This document shows positions 10,101 through 18,011 of a stretch of 64,000 bases of DNA, piece after piece. Within the stretch, counting starts at the first letter, position 1. Each line of letters opens with the position of its first letter. The stretch is from NCBI GenBank assembly GCA_937927945.1, contig CALEYW010000016.1, forward strand, positions 1-64,000, read 5' to 3'. The stretch is from an uncultured candidate division WPS-2 bacterium (GTDB taxonomy: Bacteria; Vulcanimicrobiota; Vulcanimicrobiia; Vulcanimicrobiales; Vulcanimicrobiaceae). Made by a program: the position numbers and the translations under genes. Under the pieces are notes generated by a model. The model saw only the letters and a program-made list of their open reading frames with translations. It was not told the origin of the DNA and made no database searches.

Positions 10101-10412
10101 CAGGAGAGCGCGTTCACCCGCTTCCGTCCGATCGTCATGACGAGCATCTCGATCGTCGCCGGGAACATACCGCTCGCGCTCGCACTCGAACCGGGTTCGA
10201 GGGTTCGGTCGAGTCTGGGCGTCGTGGTGATCGGCGGCATCCTGAGCTCGCTGATCCTCACGCTGCTGCTCGTGCCGATCATGTTTCTTTGGCTGGCGCC
10301 CGAGCACTTCCATGCGACGCACAAGTTGGATCCCGACGACCAGCCGACGGTTCCCCGCGACCGCGGTCCGCACGACGGTCTCCCTGCCGAACCGGTACGC
10401 TCACCGGCCTGA
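7188..10412 (+). CDS. RND efflux pump inner-membrane transporter (AcrB/MexB-type)
   Basis: 1074 residues from a GTG one base after the adaptor stop. The N-terminal RLTTLFVRRPTLVFVLLALM begins transmembrane helix 1. Twelve helices in two blocks of six are separated by large porter loops. The proton-relay acids D420-D421 sit in GILVDDSTVVLENIERHFE (helix 4), and a second GGSLILSIVLVFLLMVALYNSYRSP block precedes GIVSKNGILLVDFAN. It expels hydrophobic compounds using the proton gradient. The porter loop carries an Ala-rich insertion, TPATGAGASAASSATAGLDP, before the usual VGDVATVVDGYEP strand. The C-terminal tail is polar and cytoplasmic. Confidence 0.93.
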   Translation: MRLTTLFVRRPTLVFVLLALMLLAGVLAAKTLVQQQFPNVSQPTISIAVSYSGASTTVMRDSIVKPIEDAIAGTENLQTLSSNIQAGQASISAAFTITSDQNTDLVNTQKALTQAEHNLPSDLQPPTLSIRDPSEAVVVTIGLTSSQLTASQLSLIANGRIVPAIEQVPDVSGVSVGGAVTPAYEVVVNPRRLSAYNLTLNDVISTVAGSNARAPGGIAYEPNRETQIDIRGDIKSPQSVSGLPLATPATGAGASAASSATAGLDPWTMATQVLRVGDVATVVDGYEPRRQTAEVNGIGGVFMQVQKASASSEVTASDNVLAALPRIRSQFPDINFNVINVQSKYTAQQIDGVMRTLAEGIALTGIVMLFFLGSWRNAIVVLVAIPASLSVALFAMKMLGLTIDTISLLGMTLVVGILVDDSTVVLENIERHFEMGQEPEEAAISGRSEIGMAAIVITFVDVVVFLPIAFLQGQVGRNLAEFGIVVVISTLTSLFVSFTITPALAGKWALRSRWTPPFFIRGFERCFSAVRSWYAHRALPWGLRHRVSVLVFCVASFAFAMLLVPLGIVGSEFIPPVDRGEIFTQLTYPVGTPLTKTTAAVFELERKFRDLADIDADTAVAGGYASPFGGFLIQGNVGQIHVWLKDDRKHSTTYWVNRYRQLAAKTLPGTQVVVIPATGTGGGNAQPIDELVTDVQGGDPRVYADRVYALLKETPGTANVYSAASAQQPQVELNFDRNKARALNVSIGTATTAARAAFGGAIATQFETADGLEQVQVIYPLEDQRDLGAIATIPVRANNGNIVHLGDFSSMSWSPAPPLITRVDRNTVVDISSNVAPGSTLSNVQKAFQQRLTSLHLPRNIVVRPRPLGQQDLMGQTLAGLGGSLILSIVLVFLLMVALYNSYRSPLIILFSVPVAAVGALGALTLTHGTLNLFSLIGTILLVGIVSKNGILLVDFANTLRERGRNKLQAIQESAFTRFRPIVMTSISIVAGNIPLALALEPGSRVRSSLGVVVIGGILSSLILTLLLVPIMFLWLAPEHFHATHKLDPDDQPTVPRDRGPHDGLPAEPVRSPA

Positions 10413-10478
10413 GGCTACTTCGCGGGGCACGAGCGTCCGCCGACGGTCACGCCTCTTGAAGCTCGGTCCTGAGCGATA

Positions 10479-10512
10479 TTGACGCGGGGCCGTAAGCGCG
10501 GTATTATACCGC
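10479..10512 (+). promoter_or_regulatory. Sigma-70-type promoter with overlapping palindromic operator for the ArsR gene
   Basis: TTGACG (10479-10484), a 17-base spacer and TATTAT (10502-10507) form a near-consensus promoter. A perfect inverted repeat, GCGGTAT-T-ATACCGC (10498-10512), lies over the -10 element. The placement suits autorepression by the ArsR-type protein encoded 16 bases downstream. The predicted transcript start is near 10514, giving a leader of about 15 bases with no clear Shine-Dalgarno sequence. Confidence 0.72.
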
Positions 10513-10528
10513 TAGGTTATTTAACTAT

Positions 10529-10891
10529 ATGGTTTCAAGCGCCTCGACAGATCGTCTCAGCAGCACCCTCGCGGCTCTCGCCGACCCTACGCGGCGCGCA
10601 ATTCTGGCGCGCCTCGCCTCGGGCGAGACGTCCGTCACCGAGCTTGCCAAGCCGTTCCGCATGAGCCTTCCGGCAGTGTCCAAGCACCTCAAGGTGCTGG
10701 AACGCGCCGGCCTGATCGCGCGCGGCCGCTCAGCGCAATGGCGGCCGAGCCGGCTCGATGCCGGTCCGCTGCGTGAGGTCGCTGAGTGGGTCGAAGGCTA
10801 CCGCCGCTTTTGGGACGGGAGCTTCGAGCGCCTCGACGACTATCTGATCGAGCTGCAGGCGAAGGAGAAGAACCGTGGTCGAAAGAGCTAA
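10529..10891 (+). CDS. ArsR-family winged-helix transcriptional regulator
   Basis: 120 residues. The winged helix-turn-helix shows LAALADPTRRAILARLASGETSVTELAKPFRMSLPAVSKHLKVLERAGLI-type sequence across residues 13-62. No metal-binding ELCVCDL motif is seen, so this is the non-metal subgroup commonly paired with an AHSA1/SRPBCC protein. That partner overlaps its 3' end (start 10875). The promoter carries a perfect palindrome over the -10, a likely autoregulatory operator. The ligand sensed is unknown. Confidence 0.88.
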   Translation: MVSSASTDRLSSTLAALADPTRRAILARLASGETSVTELAKPFRMSLPAVSKHLKVLERAGLIARGRSAQWRPSRLDAGPLREVAEWVEGYRRFWDGSFERLDDYLIELQAKEKNRGRKS

Positions 10892-11345
10892 CCGCGCCGA
10901 GCGCCCCGAGATGACGATCGTGCGCGTCTTCGATGCGCCGCGCCGTCTCGTGTGGAGGGCGTGGACCGAGCCGCAGCATCTCGCGCAGTGGTTTGGCCCG
11001 AAGGGCTTCAGCAATCCGGTCTGCGAGGCCGACGTGCGGCCGGGCGGCACGCTACGCATCACGATGCAGGGTCCCGACGGCACGCTCTATCCGATGGTCG
11101 CCGTCTACGAAGAGGTGATCGAACCGGAGCGGCTCGTGTGGACCACTTCGGTCGAGCATGGCGACAACGTTTCATTCGAGATCCGTCAGGTCACGACGTT
11201 CACTGAGCGCGACGGCAAGACGGAGTTGACGCTCGAGGCCTTCGTCCTGCGGTCGACGCCGGAATCGGCGGACGCCCTCGGCGGGATGGAGGTAGGCTGG
11301 AGCCAGAGCCTGGACAAACTCGAGGCTCTGGTCGCGCGCGGCTAA
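10875..11345 (+). CDS. SRPBCC / AHSA1-domain protein
   Basis: 156 residues from a GTG with GAAGGAG upstream, overlapping the ArsR gene by 17 bases. The START-like fold is indicated by TIVRVFDAPRRLVWRAWTEP, LAQWFGPKGF near residues 36-45, and the C-terminal helix GGMEVGWSQSLDKLEALV. AHSA1-like proteins bind hydrophobic ligands; ArsR-AHSA1 pairs are common and of undefined function. The stop region overlaps the convergent gene ending at 11342 by four bases. Confidence 0.86.
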   Translation: MVERANRAERPEMTIVRVFDAPRRLVWRAWTEPQHLAQWFGPKGFSNPVCEADVRPGGTLRITMQGPDGTLYPMVAVYEEVIEPERLVWTTSVEHGDNVSFEIRQVTTFTERDGKTELTLEAFVLRSTPESADALGGMEVGWSQSLDKLEALVARG

Positions 11346-12232
11346 CCGCCGGCTGTCGGCGGCGCGTCTTGCGTGAACGTGTCCGCCGGCAGCGAACTCG
11401 GGAACTGCATGTCGAGAAGACGGTAGCGCCACACGCCGTGGTGCATCGAAACGCCGAAGACCCGTAGCGTGCCGTCGAGGAATCCATCCGTCTGCATCCA
11501 GTAGCCGCCGATGTCCCCGTAGTGCTCTTCCACGATGCCGTGAAACCCCAATCCCGCGGCCGACCCAAAGCGTATCATGCAAAACCGCATCGATCGCAGT
11601 TCTACGATCACGTCGGAGAGCTGATGCTGCGGGTCCCTCCTGCGCGATGTCAGGTGCAGCGCCCGGCCCTGTTCTCCGTTCGGACAAACCGCCGTGCCGC
11701 GATCGTCGACATCGTAGATGCTGGGCCCCATCACTTTGATGGCGCCGATCGTTTTTAGCGTCGGATCGGGCGTCGGCGTCGCAACTCCCGGTGAGGGGCG
11801 CGGCTCGGCGGGATCTTGCGAGTAGAGCATTCCCTCGCGCAGCGCTCGGTACGCGCCGTACCAGGTCGGGTCGAAGAACGACCGTTGCGAAACGTAGCGA
11901 TGGCCGTCGGTCATGCTCACGATCTCGCTTTGGTAGTCGTATGTGCGGTGACGAAGCGTCCAACGATCGGACGTCGATCCGGCCCGGATACTCAGCCAAA
12001 CTTGACCGCCGATCGTCGTGAGCCCGACTTGCAGCCCCTCGGCGCTGCCTTCCATGCGGTACGTCACATACGGCGGCTGCGATAGATCACTCATCGCCGT
12101 GATCGCCTGAACGTAGAACTCTCTTGGGGAGGTCGGATCCGCGGCGGCGAGGGAACGCAAGCCGCCCGAGAAGACGGCGAGGCATGCCGCGAAGAACACG
12201 ATCGACCGGGCTCCGAGGGTGTTGAGCATCAT
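11342..12232 (-). CDS. Secreted protein of unknown function
   Basis: 296 residues with an N-terminal signal peptide (hydrophobic SIVFFAACLAVFSGGL, probable cleavage after LAAA near residue 31). The mature part is rich in Tyr, Trp and beta-strand-like sequence, for example YVTYRMEGSAEGLQVGLTT and WLSIRAGSTSDRWTLRHR, and has a Pro/Thr linker near residues 148-160. The layout recalls periplasmic beta-rich lipid- or outer-membrane-associated proteins, but no family is recognised. It starts 18 bases after the hydrolase stop on the same strand, so the two are likely co-transcribed. Confidence 0.68.
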   Translation of the reverse strand: MMLNTLGARSIVFFAACLAVFSGGLRSLAAADPTSPREFYVQAITAMSDLSQPPYVTYRMEGSAEGLQVGLTTIGGQVWLSIRAGSTSDRWTLRHRTYDYQSEIVSMTDGHRYVSQRSFFDPTWYGAYRALREGMLYSQDPAEPRPSPGVATPTPDPTLKTIGAIKVMGPSIYDVDDRGTAVCPNGEQGRALHLTSRRRDPQHQLSDVIVELRSMRFCMIRFGSAAGLGFHGIVEEHYGDIGGYWMQTDGFLDGTLRVFGVSMHHGVWRYRLLDMQFPSSLPADTFTQDAPPTAGG

Positions 12233-12250
12233 ATCTCCGACGAATCGGTA

Positions 12251-13243
12251 TCAGTGCGAAGAGCGCGCTTGGTCGACGACCTTACCGATCGCGGAGATGA
12301 CGCTGGAGGGCCGATCGATCGGAACGTCGTGGCCCGAACCTCTAACGAGAACGTTTTCGCCACGAGACGAGAGCGCCGCGATGCGGTCGTGCCACTGTTT
12401 CGCGGCGTCCAGGAGCGCACGTCGTTGCGCCGGCGGCAACGCGCCGAACTCGTCGATGAAGTTCTGTTCGCTCAAGACGATGAGCGGCATGTCGCCATAG
12501 TTGCGCTGCTCCCGGACAACCTGCTCGGAGCTGGTCGTGTCGGCCGCTTCATCTGCCGATGTAAGAGCTCTCCAGGTGCCGGACCGCTGCCACTGCCGCG
12601 CGAGAAGCGCGTTCAATGCGTTTGGCAACGTCGGGTCGGGAGGCCACATACACTCCGCATACGCGTTGGCGCCGGGGTGCATCTCTCCGCGATCCGCCGC
12701 AGCGGAGCACGCCCGATCCCAGGGCACCACTGCGGAAAGAAGCTGCGCGAGGGCAGGTGCGGCTTGCGCGATTCGCTTGCGTTGATATGGGACTCCGGGA
12801 TCGACCAAGACCATCCCGACGACCTGGCGCGGGTAACGGTCCGCATAGAGAGGCGCGTACAATCCGGCGAGTGAATGAGCGACGAGCACGTACGGCGGCG
12901 CGATGCTGGCCCGTGCAACCAGGGTGTGCAGATCGCGTACGGCGGCGCTCGCGTCGCGCGGTGATGGTGCTGGATCGCTGAACCCTAGGCCGGCACGATC
13001 GTAGGAGCACACACGCGTGTTCTTCGCGACAGCCGGCTGCACGAGCCGCCACGTGAGCGTCGTGTCGTTCGCGCCCGCGTCGAGAACGACCGTTGGGGAA
13101 CCGCTTCCCGTGCAATACAGATTGATGCGGCGCCCTCCGATATCAATCAGGCGCTGCGCGTGCAGGTACGGGTTCGGGTCAAAAGTCGCGCGTGTCGCGG
13201 TGCCGAGAAGGACGATCGCAGCGAACAGGCTCAACGCGCGCAT
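12251..13243 (-). CDS. Secreted alpha/beta hydrolase
   Basis: 330 residues with a signal peptide (MRALSLFAAIVLLGTATRA). The alpha/beta-hydrolase features are the oxyanion strand VVLDAGANDTTLTW, the nucleophile elbow AHSLAG with S124, LVDPGVPYQ after strand 6, and the C-terminal catalytic histidine in GSGHDVPIDRP. The substrate is unknown; such proteins act as esterases or peptidase-like hydrolases outside the cytoplasm. It is followed closely by the secreted protein gene at 11342-12232 and preceded by the membrane protein gene at 13247 with a three-base gap. Confidence 0.85.
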   Translation of the reverse strand: MRALSLFAAIVLLGTATRATFDPNPYLHAQRLIDIGGRRINLYCTGSGSPTVVLDAGANDTTLTWRLVQPAVAKNTRVCSYDRAGLGFSDPAPSPRDASAAVRDLHTLVARASIAPPYVLVAHSLAGLYAPLYADRYPRQVVGMVLVDPGVPYQRKRIAQAAPALAQLLSAVVPWDRACSAAADRGEMHPGANAYAECMWPPDPTLPNALNALLARQWQRSGTWRALTSADEAADTTSSEQVVREQRNYGDMPLIVLSEQNFIDEFGALPPAQRRALLDAAKQWHDRIAALSSRGENVLVRGSGHDVPIDRPSSVISAIGKVVDQARSSH

Positions 13244-13246
13244 CGC

Positions 13247-13822
13247 CTAGCGTCTCCGCACGACTTGATACGCAGCCGCACCAACGCTCATTGAGAGAAT
13301 CGCGCCGAGCAGCAAGAGCCACGCCAGGGGATGGAGCGGTGCTGAAAGCCCGAGAATGATCGGGATCGCGAACCCCGCGACGAGGACCAGTGAGGCGATG
13401 AGCGTTAGGCGCAGACCTTGAGAGCGAACGGTCGCCGCGAGCACCGCGCCGAAGAGCGCAGCGTCCAACCAGTCCGCAAGAAAGAACGGCCACGCGCGAA
13501 TTCCGGCGGTATCGTGATACACCGTGTCGATCGCGCTGTCGACCAGGTCTTTGCACAACAGCATTGCGAGAAGAACGCAGACAACGATTGCGCCCGTTGC
13601 CGCATTCGCGCCGAACGAGCTACGCGACCTCGAATACAACAGCAACGAAGGAACCGATCGAAACGCTTGCGACCAGTACCACCGATCGGCGCAAGCACGA
13701 CCCGTCGATCCAACGCGCCGAGCGTATTCTTCGTAGAGATCACCGGCGACGCTTTCGTAGTCGGCCGGCGGCGTGGCGGCGGCAACGAGTACTCGGGCTG
13801 CAACCGGCGGCTTCACGCCCAT
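13247..13822 (-). CDS. Membrane protein with permease-prefix-like N-terminus
   Basis: 191 residues from MGVKPPVAARVLVAAATPP. The N-terminal PPADYESVAGDLYEEYARR resembles the cytoplasmic prefix domain seen in proteins encoded next to PadR regulators. Four hydrophobic segments follow (about residues 70-190), with a C-terminal AAYQVVRRR. It overlaps the PadR gene by ten bases, indicating translational coupling and a joint role. The longer upstream frame to 13960 is antisense-like and was rejected as a start. Confidence 0.66.
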   Translation of the reverse strand: MGVKPPVAARVLVAAATPPADYESVAGDLYEEYARRVGSTGRACADRWYWSQAFRSVPSLLLYSRSRSSFGANAATGAIVVCVLLAMLLCKDLVDSAIDTVYHDTAGIRAWPFFLADWLDAALFGAVLAATVRSQGLRLTLIASLVLVAGFAIPIILGLSAPLHPLAWLLLLGAILSMSVGAAAYQVVRRR

Positions 13823-14145
13823 CGACGCCGTAAGGAGAGTCCGGCGTGCAGCCGCTCCAATGTCGTTCGCGCCTGCTTGACCGCGTTGACGCCCGCGGCT
13901 TCGATCTTGAAATGGCGCTTCGCTTTTCCGCCACGTTCCGCGGTCGGCTCGCCGATCCACGACGACACGAGACCCTTGCGTTCCAGCCGCCAGAGCGTCG
14001 CATGCACGGCGCCGATCGCCGGCGAGCGTCCCGTGACGGATTCGATCTCCATGCGGATCATGGCCCCGTGTGCTCCGTCGCTGAGCCTCAGCAACGACAA
14101 CAGCACGATGTGTTCGAACTCTCCGAGATACTCGCCCTTCGACAT
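13813..14145 (-). CDS. PadR-family transcriptional regulator
   Basis: 110 residues. The PadR winged helix is clear: LGEFEHIVLLSLLRLSDGAHGAMIR, AIGAVHATLWRLERKGLVSSW and the wing GGKAKRHFKIEAAG. PadR proteins repress by dimer binding and often control the membrane protein encoded with them. There is no Shine-Dalgarno sequence before the ATG, and the predicted promoter places the transcript start only about three bases upstream, so translation may be leaderless. Confidence 0.88.
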   Translation of the reverse strand: MSKGEYLGEFEHIVLLSLLRLSDGAHGAMIRMEIESVTGRSPAIGAVHATLWRLERKGLVSSWIGEPTAERGGKAKRHFKIEAAGVNAVKQARTTLERLHAGLSLRRRWA

Positions 14146-14183
14146 ATTCTCTGCATAATAGAAAATATACGGGCTTCCGTCAA
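14144..14183 (-). promoter_or_regulatory. PadR promoter with inverted-repeat operator
   Basis: On the minus strand TTGACG (14183-14178), 17 bases and TATTAT (14160-14155) form a near-consensus promoter with the same two hexamers and spacing as the ArsR promoter at 10479. An AT-rich imperfect inverted repeat (14144-14152 with 14160-14168, 8 of 9 pairs) spans the -10 and reaches the start codon at 14145. This fits PadR autorepression. Confidence 0.65.
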
Positions 14184-14187
14184 GCAG

Positions 14188-14538
14188 CTACGCGATAGGT
14201 GAGGGGGAGCCGTAGCCGTAGCCGGACTCCTTGACGCCGCCGAACGGCAACTCGGAGACGGAGATGCCGAAGTGTGAGCCCGTGGCCGACCGTGATGCGC
14301 GCGAGACGCAGACCTGCCCCGCGTTTCGGAATTTGAACGGCACCGAAAGCGCGACCGCGGTCGAGATGTCCGCCTTCTCGGTCACGATCACCGGCGCGTG
14401 GCCGCCGAGCTCAATCGTCGCCTTCTTGACGCCCGCGGCGGCGAGGCGCGCGAGCTCCTTATCGATCGCGACGAGGCCGAGCGTCTCGCCGCGAGCGGCG
14501 TGGTGGGATCCCTCGCGCCCGCCGGCTGACGACGGCAA
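14188..14538 (-). pseudogene. Aldehyde dehydrogenase remnant with internal deletion
   Basis: The frame carries pieces of an NAD(P)-dependent aldehyde dehydrogenase (succinate-semialdehyde-dehydrogenase-like). [20 protein letters not shown] and LGGHAPVIV lead into [13 protein letters not shown] with the catalytic Cys, then the sequence jumps to the C-terminal motif [14 protein letters not shown]. Roughly 150-180 residues between the nucleophile and that motif are missing, as is the N-terminal half. It lies between PadR and the DNA glycosylase gene. This is a decayed fragment, not a functional enzyme. Confidence 0.85.
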
Positions 14539-14574
14539 GGAGAAGACGGCCGCGGCCGCTTCGAGCGGCGTTTG

Positions 14575-15471
14575 TCAACGCTTCGGAGCCTCCAGTTCTT
14601 CCAACGTGCGCGGCCAATCGGATCGTAAAAGGCGGGACAAAGCGCGATCGGCGAGGAGCTTTCCACCAGTCTGGCAGCGGGGACAGTAGTTGGTTTCGTT
14701 GTCTGCGTAGCGGATGCGCTGCACCGTTTCTCCGCAGTTGGGACACGGCTTCCCGTAGCGGCCGTGTACCGCCATGTCCTTGTGAAACGCAGTAACGTTC
14801 TCCGGAAAGCCCGCATTCGCCTCACCTTGCAGCCGGCCTATCCAGAGTCGAAGCGTCTCGCGCGTGGCGGTGAACAGACGCTCCCACTGAGACGGCGTCA
14901 GTTTGTGCGTCAGCAAAATTGGCGACAGGTGCGCCGCGTGCAGAATCTCATCGGAGTATGCGTTGCCGACACCGCTCAGGATGCGTGGATCGGTTAACGC
15001 TCGCTTCAGCGTACGGTTTTCGGCGATGAGGGCGGCGCGAAACGAGTCGAGATCGCAAGAGAATACGTCGATGCCGCCGGGATCGATGGACCGTAACGCC
15101 TCTTCGCCGCTCAGAAGATGCAACGATGCGCGACGTTTCGTACCGGCTTCGATGAGCACCAGGGAGCCGTTCGGAAAATCGAACGCCGCCAAGTTCGTCC
15201 GGCCGCTCAGTTTCGCGCCTGCGGGCTTCCAATGCAGCCGGCCGGCAATCATGAGGTGAAGGACCAGCCAGAGATCGCCATCGAGTCCAATAGCGATGCG
15301 CTTGCCGATGCGCCTCAGCTCCCGCACGGTGCGCCCTTCGACGCTCGAGATCGGCGGCTGGGCCGTTCTCAGCAAGAAGGCGCTCGCTATTCGGACGTGT
15401 ACGAGCGGCCGGCCGCGGATTCGATCCTCCAGCGCGCCGATATACGCAGCAACATCAGGCAGCTCGGGCAC
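14575..15471 (-). CDS. Formamidopyrimidine-DNA glycosylase family (Fpg/Nei)
   Basis: 298 residues. The N-terminus MPELPDV supplies the catalytic Pro1 and Glu2 after Met removal. The helix-two-turn-helix KRALTDPRILSGVGNAYSDEILH and the C-terminal zinc finger CPNC...CPRC (about residues 245-270) are intact. It removes oxidised bases and nicks the abasic site in base-excision repair. The zinc-finger loop between the Cys pairs is IRYADNETNY, lacking the usual Arg-Gly-Thr hairpin of MutM, so an Nei-like specificity is possible. No operon partner is evident. Confidence 0.9.
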   Translation of the reverse strand: MPELPDVAAYIGALEDRIRGRPLVHVRIASAFLLRTAQPPISSVEGRTVRELRRIGKRIAIGLDGDLWLVLHLMIAGRLHWKPAGAKLSGRTNLAAFDFPNGSLVLIEAGTKRRASLHLLSGEEALRSIDPGGIDVFSCDLDSFRAALIAENRTLKRALTDPRILSGVGNAYSDEILHAAHLSPILLTHKLTPSQWERLFTATRETLRLWIGRLQGEANAGFPENVTAFHKDMAVHGRYGKPCPNCGETVQRIRYADNETNYCPRCQTGGKLLADRALSRLLRSDWPRTLEELEAPKR

Positions 15472-15627
15472 TCCGGGGGTCTTCGATACGGGACGTCCTC
15501 ACGCTAGCATCGCGCGAACGACCCCTAGCAGCTGGTCAACGGAGTGATGTAGAGAATGCCGGATTTGCTCCGACTACGCCATGAAAAACACCCAGCCCGC
15601 CGCCAAGCTCGGAGGGAGTAAACAAGC

Positions 15628-16019
15628 ATGAAGTACATTCTGATGATGATGGGCACGAAGGCCGATTTTGACTGGTATGCTCAGTGGTCGAAGGAGGAGC
15701 TCGAGGCGCAATTCGCTTTTATGGAGGCGTTCAACCAGGAACTTCGAGATGCGGGCGTGCTCGTCGCAACGGAAGGCCTGGCGTTCCCCCAGGAAGCCAA
15801 GGTCGTCCGCGCGGGAAGCGACGGGAGCCGATCACCGACGGCGTGTTCCCGGAAGCCAAGGAGTTCCTCGCCGGCTACTGGATCATCGACGTCGAGGGCC
15901 CGGAACAAGCGTACAAGTACGCCGCGCGAGTTTCGGCGGCACCCGGCCGCAAAGACAGGGGGAACCAACCCATCGAAGTGCGGCAGGTGATGAGCGGTCC
16001 ACCGGAAGACTCGCTCTGA
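15628..16019 (+). pseudogene. YCII (DGPF) domain protein, frameshifted
   Basis: The first frame gives MKYILMMMGTKADFD to AKVVRAGSDGS (about residue 66). The homology then continues in another frame from EPITDGVFPEAKEFLAGYWI to the TGA at 16017-16019. Together they make a complete YCII protein of about 130 residues, so a one- or two-base indel near 15825-15835 breaks it. YCII/DGPF proteins are typically encoded beside ECF42-type sigma factors, as here. Either the gene is dead or there is an assembly error. Start ATG with GGAGG upstream. Confidence 0.82.
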
Positions 16020-16038
16020 GAGAACGATCTTTGGACGT

Positions 16039-17282
16039 TCGATCGAGCACCTGTCGCGCGAATTGACGCCTGTGGTGATCGGGACCGTTGTCCGAAGATT
16101 TGGTGACTTCGCGGCGGCGGAGGATGCGGTTCAAGAAGCGTCCCTCGCCGCAGCGATGCAATGGCCGCGCGAGGGCCTGCCGGGCAATCCCCGCGCATGG
16201 CTGACGCACGTCGCTTTCCGGCGGATGGCCGACGACGTTCGCAGCGAATCTGCCCGCCGACGACGCGAAAGCGAAGCGGTGCTGGCGGCGGCGGTTCACA
16301 CAGCAGAATCGACGACCATCGACTCCGCACCGCAGGAAGACGATACGCTGGTCCTGCTCTTCATGTGCTGCCATCCGGCGTGGTGTCAGCGATCGCGCTG
16401 ACGTTGCGTGCGGTGGGCGGCCTGACGACGGCCGAGATCGCCCACGCGTTTCTTGTGCCCGAACCGACAATGGCCCAGCGCATCAGCCGGACCAAGCAAC
16501 GCATCAAGAATTCGGGCATTCCGTTCCAACTTCCGACCACCGAGGTGCGAGCGCAGCGCTTGCGCGCAGTCTTACACGTCCTGTACCTCATCTTCAATGA
16601 GGGCTATACGAGCAGCGTCGGCCCCGATCTGCGCCGACGCGATCTGTCGCATGAAGCGATGCGCTTGACGCGGATCCTCCACCATCTGCAGCCCGACGTC
16701 ACGGAGGTCGCTGGATTGCTCGCCCTCATGCTGTTGACCGATGCTCGCCGTCAAGCGCGAACGGGCGCAGGAGGCGAGCTGATTCCGCTCGCGCAGCAAG
16801 ACAGGGCACTTTGGGATCGGCAACAGATCGCGGAGGGAGTCGCGCTCATCTCGGCCACGTTACCGAAGTGTTCGGTCGGCCCATACCAATTGCAAGCCGC
16901 GATTGCTGCCGTTCATGACGAAGCTGTCGGAGTCGACGACACGGATTGGCCGCAGATCCTGGCGTTCTATGATCTGCTCAAGCGCATGTCCGACAACCCA
17001 ATGGTCATGTTGAGTCACGCGATCGCGGCGGCGATGGTCCACGGCGCGACGAAGGGCTTGGAACTGCTGGACGCACTCAAAGGCGACGCGCGTCTCGCGA
17101 ATCATCACCGCTTGGACGCCGTTCGAGCGCATCTTCTGGAACGCGCCGCAGACCTCGTGGGCGCCGTCCAGCACTACCGGGTGGCTGCGGCGAAGACGGG
17201 GAGTCTCGCGGAGCGCAACTACCTGCTCACGCGGGCCGCGCGACTCTCGAGCGAAATGCGGCGACTGAATGAAGGGGAATGA
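16039..17282 (+). pseudogene. ECF42-type RNA polymerase sigma factor with C-terminal extension, frameshifted
   Basis: The first frame encodes the sigma-2 region (RRFGDFAAAEDAVQEA, then NPRAWLTHVAFRRMADDV) up to LLFMCCHPA. From about 16380 the homology continues in another frame: SAIALTLRAVGGLTTAEIAH, the sigma-4 helix, then a long alpha-helical TPR-like C-terminal extension (LYLIFNEGYTSS, RLTRILHHLQPD) to 17282. The junction lacks about four bases compared with relatives. No standard start codon precedes the sigma-2 region in frame. ECF42 factors pair with YCII proteins, the upstream neighbour. With two adjacent genes frameshifted, decay is likely. Confidence 0.82.
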
Positions 17283-17289
17283 GCGTCTG

Positions 17290-17841
17290 TCAATCGCCGT
17301 CGCGAATTGCCTCCACGTCGAGGATGATGTCGATGTTTCGGCCGACCACGACGCCGCCGCTCGGCAGAGCGCTGTTCCAACTCACGCCAAAGTCATAGCG
17401 GTCGATGCTCGTTTTCGCAACGAAGCCGGCGCGCAGCTTGGGGCCCTTATCCACGCCGTCTTCCCACCACGGCGTCTCCTCTGTGCCGTGGAACCGCACC
17501 GCTAGGACGACGGGTCGCGTAACTTTCCTGATCGTGAGGTCACCGCTGACCTCGTAATCAACGGGACCAACGAGCGCGACTCCGGTACTGCGAAAGCGGA
17601 TCTCTGGGTAGCGTTCGCAGTTCAGGAAGTCCTCGCTGCGAAGGTGCTCGTCGCGGGCAGGTTCACCGGTCCAGCACGTCTGCGCGTCGATGGTCGCCTC
17701 CACGGCGAGCCGCCCCGGGTTCTCGGGATCGAACTCGAGCCGCCCGCGAACGTTCTTGAACGAACCTCGCACCCAGGTGACCATCATGTGCCGGGCCCGA
17801 AACTCCGCCGCACTGTGGCCGGGCTCGAACAACCACTTCAT
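17290..17841 (-). CDS. YceI-like domain protein
   Basis: 183 residues from MKWLFEPGHSAAEF. The YceI lipocalin-like pattern is clear: EPGHSAAEFRARHMMVTWVRGSFKNV, DEHLRSEDFLNCERYPEIRFRST, and the C-terminal DRYDFGVSWN. YceI proteins bind polyisoprenoid or amphiphilic molecules; no signal peptide is visible here, so it may be cytoplasmic. A GTG three codons upstream (17850) has GAGG at a better distance and could be the true start. Convergent with the sigma factor gene. Confidence 0.86.
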   Translation of the reverse strand: MKWLFEPGHSAAEFRARHMMVTWVRGSFKNVRGRLEFDPENPGRLAVEATIDAQTCWTGEPARDEHLRSEDFLNCERYPEIRFRSTGVALVGPVDYEVSGDLTIRKVTRPVVLAVRFHGTEETPWWEDGVDKGPKLRAGFVAKTSIDRYDFGVSWNSALPSGGVVVGRNIDIILDVEAIRDGD

Positions 17842-18011
17842 CGTCGACACTTCTGCCTCAGTACGCTCCTTTCCGCGTCGACGGCGTGTGATCAGGTATC
17901 TGCCGCTTGATTGCGTTGAAGCGCGACCGCTTATCGTTGTCGCAGAGCACTCCTCGCAACGCGGTTTCGAACGCTCGGCGCATCCCAACGCATGATTGTT
18001 CGGCAGATCGG

